Source: Helichrysum umbraculigerum
Taxonomy: Eukaryota; Streptophyta; Magnoliopsida; Asterales; Asteraceae
Assembly (NCBI GenBank): GCA_949592205.1
Contig: CATIUR010000001.1
Location: forward strand, 14,771,501 to 14,835,500
Direction: 5' to 3'
Length of the DNA stretch: 64,000 nt
Shown here: in pieces, positions 22,880-33,136 of the stretch
Position numbering within the stretch: the stretch's first letter is position 1
How the letters are laid out: every line of letters begins with the position of its first letter
Program-made: the position numbers and the translations under genes
The notes under the pieces: model-generated
Databases searched by the model: none
What the model was told of the DNA's origin: nothing
Seen by the model: only the letters and a program-made list of their open reading frames with translations

Positions 22880-24261
22880 AATATCCCACACTTAGACATT
22901 TGCTTGTCCTCAAGCAAACTTACCCTCTTATATTTCACCATAAAAAGTTTTTGATTTTGACCCACAAAGAAGAATTCACACAGATTGGAAACAAGTATTC
23001 GCCTGTTAGATAAATAAGAAGTGTTCACATGAAGGATCTAAAGGTTTTCAAGATGATTCACTTAGGCAAACTTTCAATTCTCGAATTTGTGGAATATACA
23101 CGACTGGGCGATCTCACTGGTGGTCACTCAATTCACTCAAAGTGTATCGGGGTTCCTATTATCCTAAGCCAAATGAAAAATCGCTCAAATACCAGCCATG
23201 CAGCACTCGTCGTCATAGGCTTGCCCGATGATCAAATCTTCATCACTTAGACAGGAACGGTACTGATTATCCCAGGACATTCAAATGGGTTGTAGTGTTT
23301 GGTGTGGGTTTTAAGGGGTATGGATAGATTGGGGGTATCTAGTTTTTTAAGGGTGTTTGCTTATCTTGGGATTTCTAAATTTTCGAAAAATTCTATCTAG
23401 ATATCCTTTTTAATGAAAACGGAAACGGATAACACTTTAAGCGGATAAGATAGCTATTTTGACTTCTATCTTTTGAAAACACACGGAATGATTTTTTCTT
23501 TGAAGAGTCGAGTTTTCGAGAGAGTTGAAGCACTTAGCTTTATTTCAGCTATTTTTTTCTTTCTTTTTTTTCTTTTTCTATTTCTATTTTTGGGCTTAGA
23601 TTTTTCTTGCCAAGAAATTTCTAAGGGATTTTCTTTTATTTCCCTTCTTGAGATCCCTTCTTATTTTCATTTTTTCAATCCTTTGATGATTTTTGAGTTT
23701 ACTTTTGGTGCCAATTTTTCGCACCGTATGACTCTCGATTCTTTAGTATAGATCAATAAAACGCACACGAGAAGTTTTAGTAAACATTATTTGTGATTTT
23801 CGGAGTGAAAGCAAAAAGGAATACCTAAATATTGTTTTCCAAAAAGATTTAAAAATTCTAAGATAAGTTTTTGGTAGGTACGGGAATAAGTGGGTTTAAT
23901 AATATGGGTTGAAAGAAATGAAAAGGCTAAGGCTCAACAGGGTTTTCTAAGCGGATCATCAACACTAAAATTGAGTGTTGGAAGGGTTTTGGGCTTGAAA
24001 AGATATGTGAAAAGGGGTTTAAATCCTAAGGAATGTCAAGGTCCTCTAATCGTACCTATGTCACGTATGACACCTGTCAATGTGATCTTGAAATGAATAC
24101 CTGGGGCAAGTTCTAATTTAGAAATGCGTGCACCGGTCACACACAACAAACGAACAGTGAAGCATTTAAAATGAATGCTTATAAGGCTCAAATTTCTCAC
24201 TGCAAAAATGGGTTAAATGTGTCCAGTCGTGCGATGTCCCTCTTAGATCCTCATCTCAAAT
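22880..24261 (-). other. Z2 3' region, part 1
   Basis: This is non-coding Athila 3' sequence on the minus strand, ending with TTTGCTTGAGGACAAGCAAA then CTAAGTGTGGGATA before the LTR. It is homologous to Z1 18,608-19,547, and its 24,040-24,200 part is homologous to A+ 49,010-49,158. A T-rich/A-rich tract sits at 23,540-23,730. It is interrupted at 24,261 by T3 and continues at 36,225. No credible ORF. Confidence 0.8.
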
Positions 24262-27200
24262 TGTGACAACCGTCAAACCTCAGGTCATTATCACACTAGA
24301 ATCGTAAATTACATTTACCGCATTCCTTAAATCCGAGTGAAATTCCTAGGTTACGACTTCGCAAGCTTATTAAGCCATAGAACGACTTAGAGATTGCTTA
24401 GTGAACCATAAGTTCTTTTAGAGATGTTATAATAGGTTACTAAGTGCCAAATTAATCAAAGAAAAGTTCATCCCTTGATGCTTTAATAAAACCCTTAACG
24501 GTTCACAAAACTGAAATTTTCGTAACTCGACAACGCAAACTTAATTGGATGAATAATACATGGACATTAAAAATAGACAAATTAAGTGTATCATAACTTA
24601 AGTCAAGAACTTAAAATTTCTCACTTTTCAAAACTCAAATTTTAATCACCAAAACATCACAAAATAAACCTCATAAAATACATATATTTATACCAAATTA
24701 ATACAAATTAATTAAATAACTTTTATACACTTTATTTAACAAAAAAAAAAATATATAAAATGACCAAAATACCCTCCAAAAAACCGGCCCCCCCCCCCCC
24801 CCCCTTTTATTTCAAATTCATTTCATTTTCCAAACAAAAAAAAACCTCATTATCTCTTTCATTTCTCCCAAAACCCATTTACTTCCATTTCCTCATCTCT
24901 CTCTAAAAACACACACACATCTCCTCCATCTTCTCTCTAAAATTCCAGCAAACATTCAAGGTATAACAAAAGATTTGAGGGTGTTCTTGCATCAAAGGAA
25001 CCTTTAAAGGTAAACCAAAGCATCTACACTCATCTATCTTCCATTTTCTTGCATTATTTCTTCATAATAATCGGATTTTATGCCTTTCCATGGCTAAAAT
25101 CCTCATGCAAAGCTTGATGTTTGTAGGTTACACCTTAAAACACCTTTTAGGTGTTAATAGAAAGGATAACCCATGATCAAACCGAAAATCAAGTAAAAAA
25201 ATCGATTATTGTTTGTAAAGTTGTTGATATATTGTTCTTAGTATGTAGAAATCTTGTTTTTATGATAATAATCACCTCTAGCACATCATGGATGTATTTT
25301 AATACCATGCATGAGTTAGATCATAGATTTAAAGGTCAAAGGAGCAAAAACTTCTTTTATTTCATGATTGGTGTTCTTCACTATGAACAAAACACCCATT
25401 ATGAGTCTGGAATGCTTCTGTCCAGAAACTTTCATCTACTTCCACGATTTTTATAAAAATCATTTCTTCATGAAAATGGACGTTTTTATAGTCTAAATTC
25501 AAGTTCTGGAAGTTAGCTTTCCAACCCCGTAAACCTCATATTGATTTGAGTTTGTTTGATATTTTTAATAATTTGTGGGACAAAAGATATACAAACTGTT
25601 GAAAAGGGTCAGAAACTTTTATCTTGGTATTTTAATCATATCTAGAGCCTCACACCTCCAAATAACTTGAAACCAACGCCAAAAGTTTACAAATTTTGTT
25701 GGTTACAACGTTTCTGTTGATCACTTTTTCTTGAACCCAATGTATTTTACTCAGATGTAATGATTGCATGCATGTGTCCCTAATTGGACACAGAAGATAA
25801 AAGAAAATATTAAAAATATTTGCACTAATTTTTAAATATTGGAAAAATTACAGTAACTATATAACATGTTGGGGATAATCTGTGATTTTTTCTATATTTG
25901 ATTTCAAATCAGAAGTATTTTTAATAAATACAACAAACAGAAATAAAATTCTGAAAATAAGAATGTTGACTGATTTTGGTAAAATTGAAAAACCGACACT
26001 TGCGGACTTGTCATTTAGGGAAAGAATAACTTTTTATGACTTATGAACATATTTAAGGGTTGGGAATAAGTCTCGGGTCAAACCGAGGAGTTTTGACCGA
26101 GTCAACAAAAAAATGAGTCTCGGTTTCGGAGACGGAAAACTTACTATTTTCGGAAATAATGCTAACAAGAAGGTTATGGGGTGTCTTATGTGGTATAATC
26201 GGGTTATGGGTTTAATAAACATAAAATTGTAAGGAACCAATGTTCCAACACTCAAAACAATATGAAATATGGACATTACAATCACGTGACATTATACGAC
26301 TTGTATGAGACGTTCGACAATTTTTCTTTGTGTAATATATTAGTATTCATTATTGTACACAAACGCGATAATCGGACATTAACAAACTTCAAACCAATCA
26401 AACCAAAAAGGCACTTTGTAATCTAGATATTTAACTAAGCAATCTTAACAAACCAATTTACCAAGAATCTAACTAGAGACCTCGTGTTCATAGGACTTGG
26501 ATAGGGGTCATACTCGTCAAGCACACGTGTTACATCCGTCGATTCACGCTTACGCTCAACTGTGAGTTCTCACAGCCCCTTTTTCACTTGTTTAATATTT
26601 TGGGGTGAAAAGCATGATTCTAAATTTTTACTAAATTGGTTGTACATTCATGAACTTGTTAAATCTTTGCCATGCTACTTATGCGAATTGGTGTGTATAC
26701 TATTGTTATGCTTGAGTACTATCGTGCTAAAGTCCCCGGAAATACCTTTACACTACTTATTAACTCGTCCGAGAGCCAGACGAGCCGTTAATATTTATGG
26801 ATAGCGCTATTTAGGGTAGACCATCCCTCACTCACACTGTAACGTGGGTGCATAGTATTACTTTTACTCATGTTACCGATAGAACATGGAGCTTGGGGCA
26901 TGTGTCGGTCTAATCGGTTAAGTAGTGGCCTCATTGCATTAACGTTCGTATATACTACTTTCCTATTCGCAATATTTACAACCAATCATTTATATTTATA
27001 TACTTGATGAACAAAGCTTTTGATTCATTTATCTATAAGATTAAACCTGTGAACTCACCAACTATGACCATAGTTGACCGTTTGTTTATCATGCTTTTCA
27101 GGAAATCGACAGTAAGACGCATTCTAGGAGTACTTTTGTGTGGATGCATTCTCGCATGCGTTTGCTTTAATTTGGATTATGACTAACTTTTGGAAACTTT

Positions 27201-27355
27201 TATGAACTTGTTGTAATCACCTTTGGAATTATGTTTTGAACTTGTGGTAACTTGTAATACTTTTGCTAAATTATGTATGGTATTACTTCTATATCTTGTG
27301 CATTTGTTACCCGGTACTGTTACACCTCGTGTTTCCGCTTTAGCGGGGTGTGACA
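24262..27355 (+). mobile_element. T3 5' LTR
   Basis: A 3,094-bp LTR begins TGTGACAACC and ends GGGGTGTGACA. Compared with the 3' LTR I found T/C at 24,546 versus 33,421, G/A at 24,977 versus 33,846, a 17- versus 10-C run, and a 9- versus 10-A run. Its short ORFs recur identically in the 3' LTR and so reflect LTR identity, not genes. Near 26,070-26,105 it has only a minimal GGTCAAACC...TTTGACC pair in the slot where related LTRs hold arrays. Confidence 0.96.
24752..24804 (+). promoter_or_regulatory. T3 LTR TATA box and poly-C initiator region
   Basis: TATATAAA at 24,752-24,759 lies 490 bp into the LTR. A run of 17 C (24,788-24,804) follows 28 bp later, where transcription would be expected to start, then a CT-rich leader (24,840-24,960). 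The 3' LTR has the same TATA at 33,627-33,634 and 10 C at 33,663-33,672. Start-site placement is inferred from spacing. Confidence 0.7.
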
Positions 27356-27359
27356 GATT

Positions 27360-27371
27360 TGGTATCAGAGC
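27360..27371 (+). other. T3 primer-binding site, tRNA-iMet
   Basis: TGGTATCAGAGC is an exact match to the usual plant iMet primer site, four bases after the LTR end at 27,355. The leader that follows (27,372-27,747) contains no notable ORF. Confidence 0.95.
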
Positions 27372-27747
27372 CTAAGGTTATAGAGAATGCCGGTTTTTCC
27401 AAACAAAAACCCCAACTATAACCAACATTTTTTTTAAAATCTTTTCTTAAAACTCCAAAGGTATTACCAATTAAACTAAACCGAGCATAGTACTAGTATA
27501 GCTAAACCATGTGTTGCATTATTGGACCTCAATTAGGCATAGCCTGATCACCTATGTTTAATTTAGGTAAGATTATGCGAGACACGGAATATGTATACTA
27601 CGATTATGTTGATTTTTCTTTCCTGTTTAAACATTTGGAAAGCAAACGTTGTGTGTGTGCATTGCATATCGTAGGCATCCATAGTAGCACTATTAGTAAC
27701 TAAGTATATCTTTAGGAACTAAGTTCTCCTTTTTATACAGACTTACC

Positions 27748-28371
27748 ATGTCACACTCATCACTTCACGCTCTTGGATCGGCTGACGATTCTGGCTACTA
27801 CACTGGTCGCCCTCGCGACAACACCTTGAGTTCCGAGCCAGAGGAGGCCCCCTATGAGGATTCTGAGCCAGAGGAAGCCCCCTATGAGGACCATGAGTCA
27901 GAAAACGAAGTTAGTAGCCGAGAGGTCACCCGAGAGAATACGAGGGTGACTCCGACACCCATCTCACCTCAGCCACCTCAGAATGGTGTGCGCTTGAGGA
28001 CCACTGCTCGTATGAGCGTTGCCCCACCTGTCAGATTTGCAGTACGAGACTTCCCTCCAGGGACTGGACCTTCAGGAACTGTACCTCCTGAGACTGTTTC
28101 TGGGATCCCGATTTCACGAGATCCCAACATGACTTATTGGATAGCACGCAGGGTAGATGAAATAAGTCATGAACTTCATGCTCATAGGACTGGCCTTGCC
28201 CAACATGAACAGATGTTGGGTAACATAGCAGACCTAACAGACCGGTTAATTTATCGTGCAAATGATGCCAGGGACACAGCAAGTACAGCGATATTTTGGT
28301 GCAGAGTGTTGGCAGGACTCACGTTTCTTTTAGCTGCAATGCTTATGTGGGTAGTTTGGTTTAGGATGTAG
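27748..28371 (+). CDS. T3 upstream ORF: possible tail-anchored coiled-coil protein
   Basis: A 207-residue ORF lies between the primer site and gag, in sense. In order: a Ser/Gly-rich start; two copies of an acidic SEPEEAPYED unit (about residues 29-50); a Thr/Pro-rich linker; a helical stretch (about 125-180) likely to form a coiled coil (WIARRVDEISHELHAHR onward); and a hydrophobic segment at about 186-205 (LAGLTFLLAAMLMWVVWF) followed by only two residues. One C-terminal membrane span with almost no tail is the layout of tail-anchored proteins. No signal peptide or known domain is seen. E2 has an ORF in the same place. It is not part of the standard gag-pol set, and its function is unknown. 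Confidence 0.75.
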   Translation: MSHSSLHALGSADDSGYYTGRPRDNTLSSEPEEAPYEDSEPEEAPYEDHESENEVSSREVTRENTRVTPTPISPQPPQNGVRLRTTARMSVAPPVRFAVRDFPPGTGPSGTVPPETVSGIPISRDPNMTYWIARRVDEISHELHAHRTGLAQHEQMLGNIADLTDRLIYRANDARDTASTAIFWCRVLAGLTFLLAAMLMWVVWFRM

Positions 28372-28658
28372 TGCTTGTTGTATGTGTCAACTTTCCAATT
28401 CTAGTGAATGTCTTTTGTTTCAGTTAATTATGAAAAAATTGTAATGTAATGGTTGATCCAAATTTTCAAATCCAGGTTTATTAATGGAAAAACCTTACCT
28501 TGTTTATTTTATATGACTATGGCAATTACTTACACACTTACTTGAATGTAAAACTTTTACTGTAACTTAGTTTCAATTGATTACTAAAATATTAAAGTTT
28601 TAATGATACAAATATACAATACAAGCACTAACCAATAGCTTTTACCTGACTTAGAATC

Positions 28659-31600
28659 ATGCCTCCGAGGAGAAACACAGACAACGTAGCTGAACGAGTA
28701 GCACAAGAACTTAACGCGGCACTACCTAACCTCGTTGCTCAAATCACCGCGGGTATCAATGCAGCTCAAGGGAACCCGGGAGGACAACCTACTAACAACA
28801 ATCAAGGATGCAGCTACAAAACCTTCATGTCATGCCGTCCCAAGGAGTTCTTCGGGACAGAAGGTGCTGTTGGGCTGTTATCCTGGATTGAAAGCATGGA
28901 GTCAGTGCTCCACATCAGCAAATGCTCACCTGAAAGCCAAGTTGAATATGCGTCATGCATGTTTCAGGGAAGAGCATTGACTTGGTGGAATAACCAAATT
29001 CAAACCAGAGGTCGCGAAGCTGCGTATAACCTTTCATGGGAGGAATTGAAGAGGATGTTGATCGAAGAGTACTGTCCAAAAGATGCACTTCAGAAATTGG
29101 AATCTGAATTCTGGAATCACGCCATGACTGGAACTGACATCGATAAGTACACTGCCCGATTTCATGAGCTTGCAAGGCTAGTACCCCACATGGTTACCCC
29201 AGAGGAGAAAAGAGTGGACAGGTACATATGGGGTTTAGCTCCAGAAATACGAGGGATGGTTACCTCGGCAAACCCATCAACCATTCAGGCGGCTGTAGTC
29301 TTGGCTAACCGCCTGACAAATGATGTGATTAGATCAGGTGGATCATCGAAAGGGAAAGATAATGGAAAGAGGAAGCAGGAGAACCAACCAAGGAACAGGG
29401 GTGGTGGTAACCCAGATAAGAAACAGATGGTGGCGAAAAATTTTGGTGTGGTTGCCCAAGGACCGAAGCAATACACCGGGCCGCATCCAAAGTGTAACAA
29501 GTGCAACTATCACCATTCTGGAAATTGTCCGGTGTGCGACAAGTGTAAACGGACGGGCCACTATTCCAAGTACTGCAGGAGTGGTAATGGGAACAATGGG
29601 CAAAAAGCAGCATGCTTCGAGTGTGGAAGCCTGGACCATCTCAAGAACACTTGCCCTAGGCTGAATAGAGCCCCTAATAACAATGCTGGAAATCAAAGGG
29701 GCCCAGCACGAGGACGGGCGTTTGTCATTGGAACTGAGGAAGCAAGGCAGGATCCGAACGCTGTGACAGGTACATTCCTCTTAAACAATCACTACGCGTC
29801 TGTACTGTTTGACTCTGGAGCAGAAAGAAGTTTTGTCTCACTAGAGTTTAGGCCACTGATTAATTTAAGGCCAGACAAACTAAAGGAGATCTATATTATC
29901 GAGTATGCTAATGGTCATGAATTTCAGGCTAGGGACATAATTCTAGGTTGTACCTTGAACCTAGCTGATAAGTCATTTAATATCGACCTAATTCCAATCG
30001 AACTGAAAAGTTTCGATGTAGTGGTGGGTATGGACTGGCTCACCAAGGTCCGAGCAGAGATTGTCTGTTTTGAAAAAGTTATCCGAATACCTCTCAAAGA
30101 CGGAGAAACTCTTGCTGTGCAAGGAGATAAACCCGATCGAGAGCTCAAAATTGTGTCTACTATAAAGATGCGTAAATATCTGGAGAAAGAGTGCCATGCA
30201 TTTCTGGCTCACGTAGTGGAAAAGAAACCGAAGGAGAAGCGTATCCAAGATATACCTGTAGTTAGAGATCACCCCGAAGTTTTCCCGGAAGATTTACCTG
30301 GACTTCCCCCGCCAAGGCAAGTCGAATTTCGAATCGATCTAGTTCCCGGGGCAGCACCTGTAGCTAAAGCACCATATCGCTTGGCACCGGCTGAGATGCA
30401 GGAACTATCAGAACAATTACAAGAACTTCTGAGCAAAGGTTTGATTCGGCCAAGCTCATCGCCCTGGGGAGCTCCCGTTCTCTTCGTCAAAAAGAAAGAT
30501 GGGTCATTCCGGATGTGTATCGATTATAGAGAACTAAACAAGTTAACTATTAAGAATCGTTACCCTCTTCCCCGAATAGATGATCTATTTGATCAGCTAC
30601 AAGGCGCATCCTACTTTTCAAAAATTGATCTACGGTCTGGATACCATCAAGTGGGTGTGCGCGAGGAAGACGTTCCTAAGACAGCCTTTAGAACTCGATA
30701 TGGACACTACGAGTTCTTGGTAATGCCCTTCGGATTAACAAACGCGCCTGCAGTTTTCATGGATTTGATGAATAGGGTATGCAGACCATACCTAGATAAG
30801 TTCGTGATAGTGTTCATCGACGACATATTGATTTACTCACGGAATAAGGAAGATCACGAACATCATTTGAAGTTAATACTAGAACTACTCAAGGACCAGA
30901 AATTGTATGCAAAGTTCTCAAAGTGCGAATTTTGGCTCCGAGAGGTACACTTCCTTGGTCACGTGGTCAACGAAAAAGGAATCCAGGTGGACCCAGCTAA
31001 GATTGAAGCAATTAAAAAGTGGGAGGCTCCGAGAACCCCTACAGAAATTCGTCAATTTCTGGGATTGGCTGGTTACTACCGGAGATTCATTGAGAACTTT
31101 TCAAAAATCGCTAAGCCTTTAACCGAATTGACCCAAAAGGCGAAGGAGTTTGTTTGGGGGAAAATGCAGGAGGAAGCATTCCAAACACTGAAGCATAGGC
31201 TATGCGACGCACCAATCTTGGCGTTACCTGAGGGAACAGAGGATTTTGTCGTATACTGTGATGCGTCACACCAGGGATTGGGATGTGTGCTGATGCAAAA
31301 GAATAAGGTCATCGCTTATGCATCAAGGCAGCTCAAGGAGCATGAGAAGAATTATACAACACACGACTTAGAGCTAGGAGCTGTAGTCTTTGCCCTTAAG
31401 ATCTGGAGACACTATCTGTATGGTACAAAGTGCACTGTGTTTACTGACCATAAGAGTCTTCAACATATCTTTGACCAGAAAATGCTCAACATGAGGCAAA
31501 GGAGATGGGTAGAATTGCTTAGTGACTACGATTGTGAGATCAAGTATCATCCAGGCAAAGCGAATGTGGTAGCAGATGCTTTAAGTAGGAAGGAAAGGTT

Positions 31601-33083
31601 AAGACCCTCACGAGTACGAGCATTGGGTATGATGGTTCAAACAAATTTAAAAACTCGAATCCTTGACGCTCAAAGAGAAGCAATGAGACCTGAAAATATA
31701 AAGAACGAGACTCTACACAACCTAGACCAGAAATTTGAAATTAAGACTGATGGAGTTCGTTACTTCAAGGAGAGGGCATGGATTCCGGGAACCGACAATC
31801 TAAGGGATGTCATCATGGATGAAGCCCATAGATCCAGGTATTCAATCCACCCAGGAGCTGATAAGATGTACAGGGATTTAATGGAATACTATTGGTGGCC
31901 GGGGATGAAGAAAGATATTGCCCTGTATGTTGGGAAATGTTTAACATGTTCTAAGGTCAAAGCAGAGTACCAGAAACCATCCGGTTTGTTACAACAGCCA
32001 GAAATTCCCCAATGGAAGTGGGAGCAAATATCAATGGATTTTATAACCAAGTTGCCCAGGACGGCAAGGGGACATGACTCGATTTGGGTTATAGTGGATC
32101 GGTTGACGAAATCCGCACATTTTCTTCCGATCCGAGAAGACTACAAGATGGAAAAGCTCGCACAGGTCTATATTAATGAAATTGTTGCACGTCACGGAAT
32201 ACCTCTTTCCATCATTTCTGATAGGGATAGTCGATTCACGTCGCGCTTTTGGCAATTACTCCAGAAAACCCTAGGTACTCAACTGAACTTAAGTACTGCC
32301 TATCACCCCCAAACTGACGGGCAAAGTGAGCGAACCATACAAACTTTGGAAGACATGTTACGAGCCTGCGTGATTGACTTCGGAGGAAGCTGGGATACTC
32401 ACTTACCTTTAGTGGAGTTTTCCTATAACAACAGTTATCACACTAGCATTGAGTGTGCTCCATTTGAAGCCTTGTATGGGCGTAAATGTCGTTCACCACT
32501 TTGTTGGTTGGAGGCAGGTGACAGACAGTTGACGAGACTAGACATCATACAAGAAACAACTGACAAGATCACGGCTATCAGGGAAAGACTGAAGACAGCC
32601 AGAAGTCGTCAGAAAAGCTACGCAGATAACCGTAGGAAACCTCTAGAATTTCAAATCGGTGATAAAGTACTCCTAAAGGTGTCACCGTGGAAAGGCGTTA
32701 TCCGCTTTGGAAAGCGAGGAAAACTAAGCCCGAGATATATTGGACCTTTCGAGGTACTGCAAAGGATTGGTCCGGTAGCTTACCGACTCAAACTGCCGCA
32801 AGAGCTCAGCGGCATCCACGACACATTCCATGTTTCTAACCTAAAGAAATGCTTATCTGATGAAACACTCGTTGTCCCTCTCGAGGAAGTTCGAATTGAC
32901 GATAAACTCCACTTCATAGAAGAACCACTCGAAATCATAGACCGCGAAGTCAAGAGATTGAAGCGAAGCCGAATTCCCATAGTTAAAGTCCGGTGGAATT
33001 CGCGACGGGGTACTGAATTCACTTGGGAGCGCGAGGATCAATTCCGACGCAAGTATCCGCATCTATTCTCGAGTGCTTCGTAG
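28659..33083 (+). CDS. T3 gag-pol polyprotein with chromodomain
   Basis: One uninterrupted 1,474-residue ORF. In order: gag domain (about 50-200); two CX2CX4HX4C knuckles (about 293 and 318); aspartic protease (FDSGAERSF, about 385); RT with VFIDDILIYS (about 720); RNase H (CDASHQG about 866, FTDHKSL about 928); integrase zinc domain (about 1,063-1,105); integrase core with Asp near 1,126, SDRDSRF near 1,187 and Glu in GQSER near 1,223; GPY/F module; C-terminal chromodomain (about 1,420-1,470). All catalytic residues I can check are present. Gag and pol share one frame, as in several chromoviruses, so no frameshift is needed. It makes the particle, copies RNA to DNA in the cytoplasm, and integrates it in nuclear chromatin. 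Confidence 0.97.
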   Translation: MPPRRNTDNVAERVAQELNAALPNLVAQITAGINAAQGNPGGQPTNNNQGCSYKTFMSCRPKEFFGTEGAVGLLSWIESMESVLHISKCSPESQVEYASCMFQGRALTWWNNQIQTRGREAAYNLSWEELKRMLIEEYCPKDALQKLESEFWNHAMTGTDIDKYTARFHELARLVPHMVTPEEKRVDRYIWGLAPEIRGMVTSANPSTIQAAVVLANRLTNDVIRSGGSSKGKDNGKRKQENQPRNRGGGNPDKKQMVAKNFGVVAQGPKQYTGPHPKCNKCNYHHSGNCPVCDKCKRTGHYSKYCRSGNGNNGQKAACFECGSLDHLKNTCPRLNRAPNNNAGNQRGPARGRAFVIGTEEARQDPNAVTGTFLLNNHYASVLFDSGAERSFVSLEFRPLINLRPDKLKEIYIIEYANGHEFQARDIILGCTLNLADKSFNIDLIPIELKSFDVVVGMDWLTKVRAEIVCFEKVIRIPLKDGETLAVQGDKPDRELKIVSTIKMRKYLEKECHAFLAHVVEKKPKEKRIQDIPVVRDHPEVFPEDLPGLPPPRQVEFRIDLVPGAAPVAKAPYRLAPAEMQELSEQLQELLSKGLIRPSSSPWGAPVLFVKKKDGSFRMCIDYRELNKLTIKNRYPLPRIDDLFDQLQGASYFSKIDLRSGYHQVGVREEDVPKTAFRTRYGHYEFLVMPFGLTNAPAVFMDLMNRVCRPYLDKFVIVFIDDILIYSRNKEDHEHHLKLILELLKDQKLYAKFSKCEFWLREVHFLGHVVNEKGIQVDPAKIEAIKKWEAPRTPTEIRQFLGLAGYYRRFIENFSKIAKPLTELTQKAKEFVWGKMQEEAFQTLKHRLCDAPILALPEGTEDFVVYCDASHQGLGCVLMQKNKVIAYASRQLKEHEKNYTTHDLELGAVVFALKIWRHYLYGTKCTVFTDHKSLQHIFDQKMLNMRQRRWVELLSDYDCEIKYHPGKANVVADALSRKERLRPSRVRALGMMVQTNLKTRILDAQREAMRPENIKNETLHNLDQKFEIKTDGVRYFKERAWIPGTDNLRDVIMDEAHRSRYSIHPGADKMYRDLMEYYWWPGMKKDIALYVGKCLTCSKVKAEYQKPSGLLQQPEIPQWKWEQISMDFITKLPRTARGHDSIWVIVDRLTKSAHFLPIREDYKMEKLAQVYINEIVARHGIPLSIISDRDSRFTSRFWQLLQKTLGTQLNLSTAYHPQTDGQSERTIQTLEDMLRACVIDFGGSWDTHLPLVEFSYNNSYHTSIECAPFEALYGRKCRSPLCWLEAGDRQLTRLDIIQETTDKITAIRERLKTARSRQKSYADNRRKPLEFQIGDKVLLKVSPWKGVIRFGKRGKLSPRYIGPFEVLQRIGPVAYRLKLPQELSGIHDTFHVSNLKKCLSDETLVVPLEEVRIDDKLHFIEEPLEIIDREVKRLKRSRIPIVKVRWNSRRGTEFTWEREDQFRRKYPHLFSSAS

Positions 33084-33136
33084 CACAATGGGACGAGTTG
33101 AATTTCGGGACGAAATTCATTTCAACGGTGGGATAT

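Noticed and set aside
25151..25456. A 101-codon ORF in the T3 5' LTR with an identical copy at 34,020-34,325, and four other identical pairs
   Set aside because: They recur only because the two LTRs are near-identical, and they lack codon structure or family similarity.
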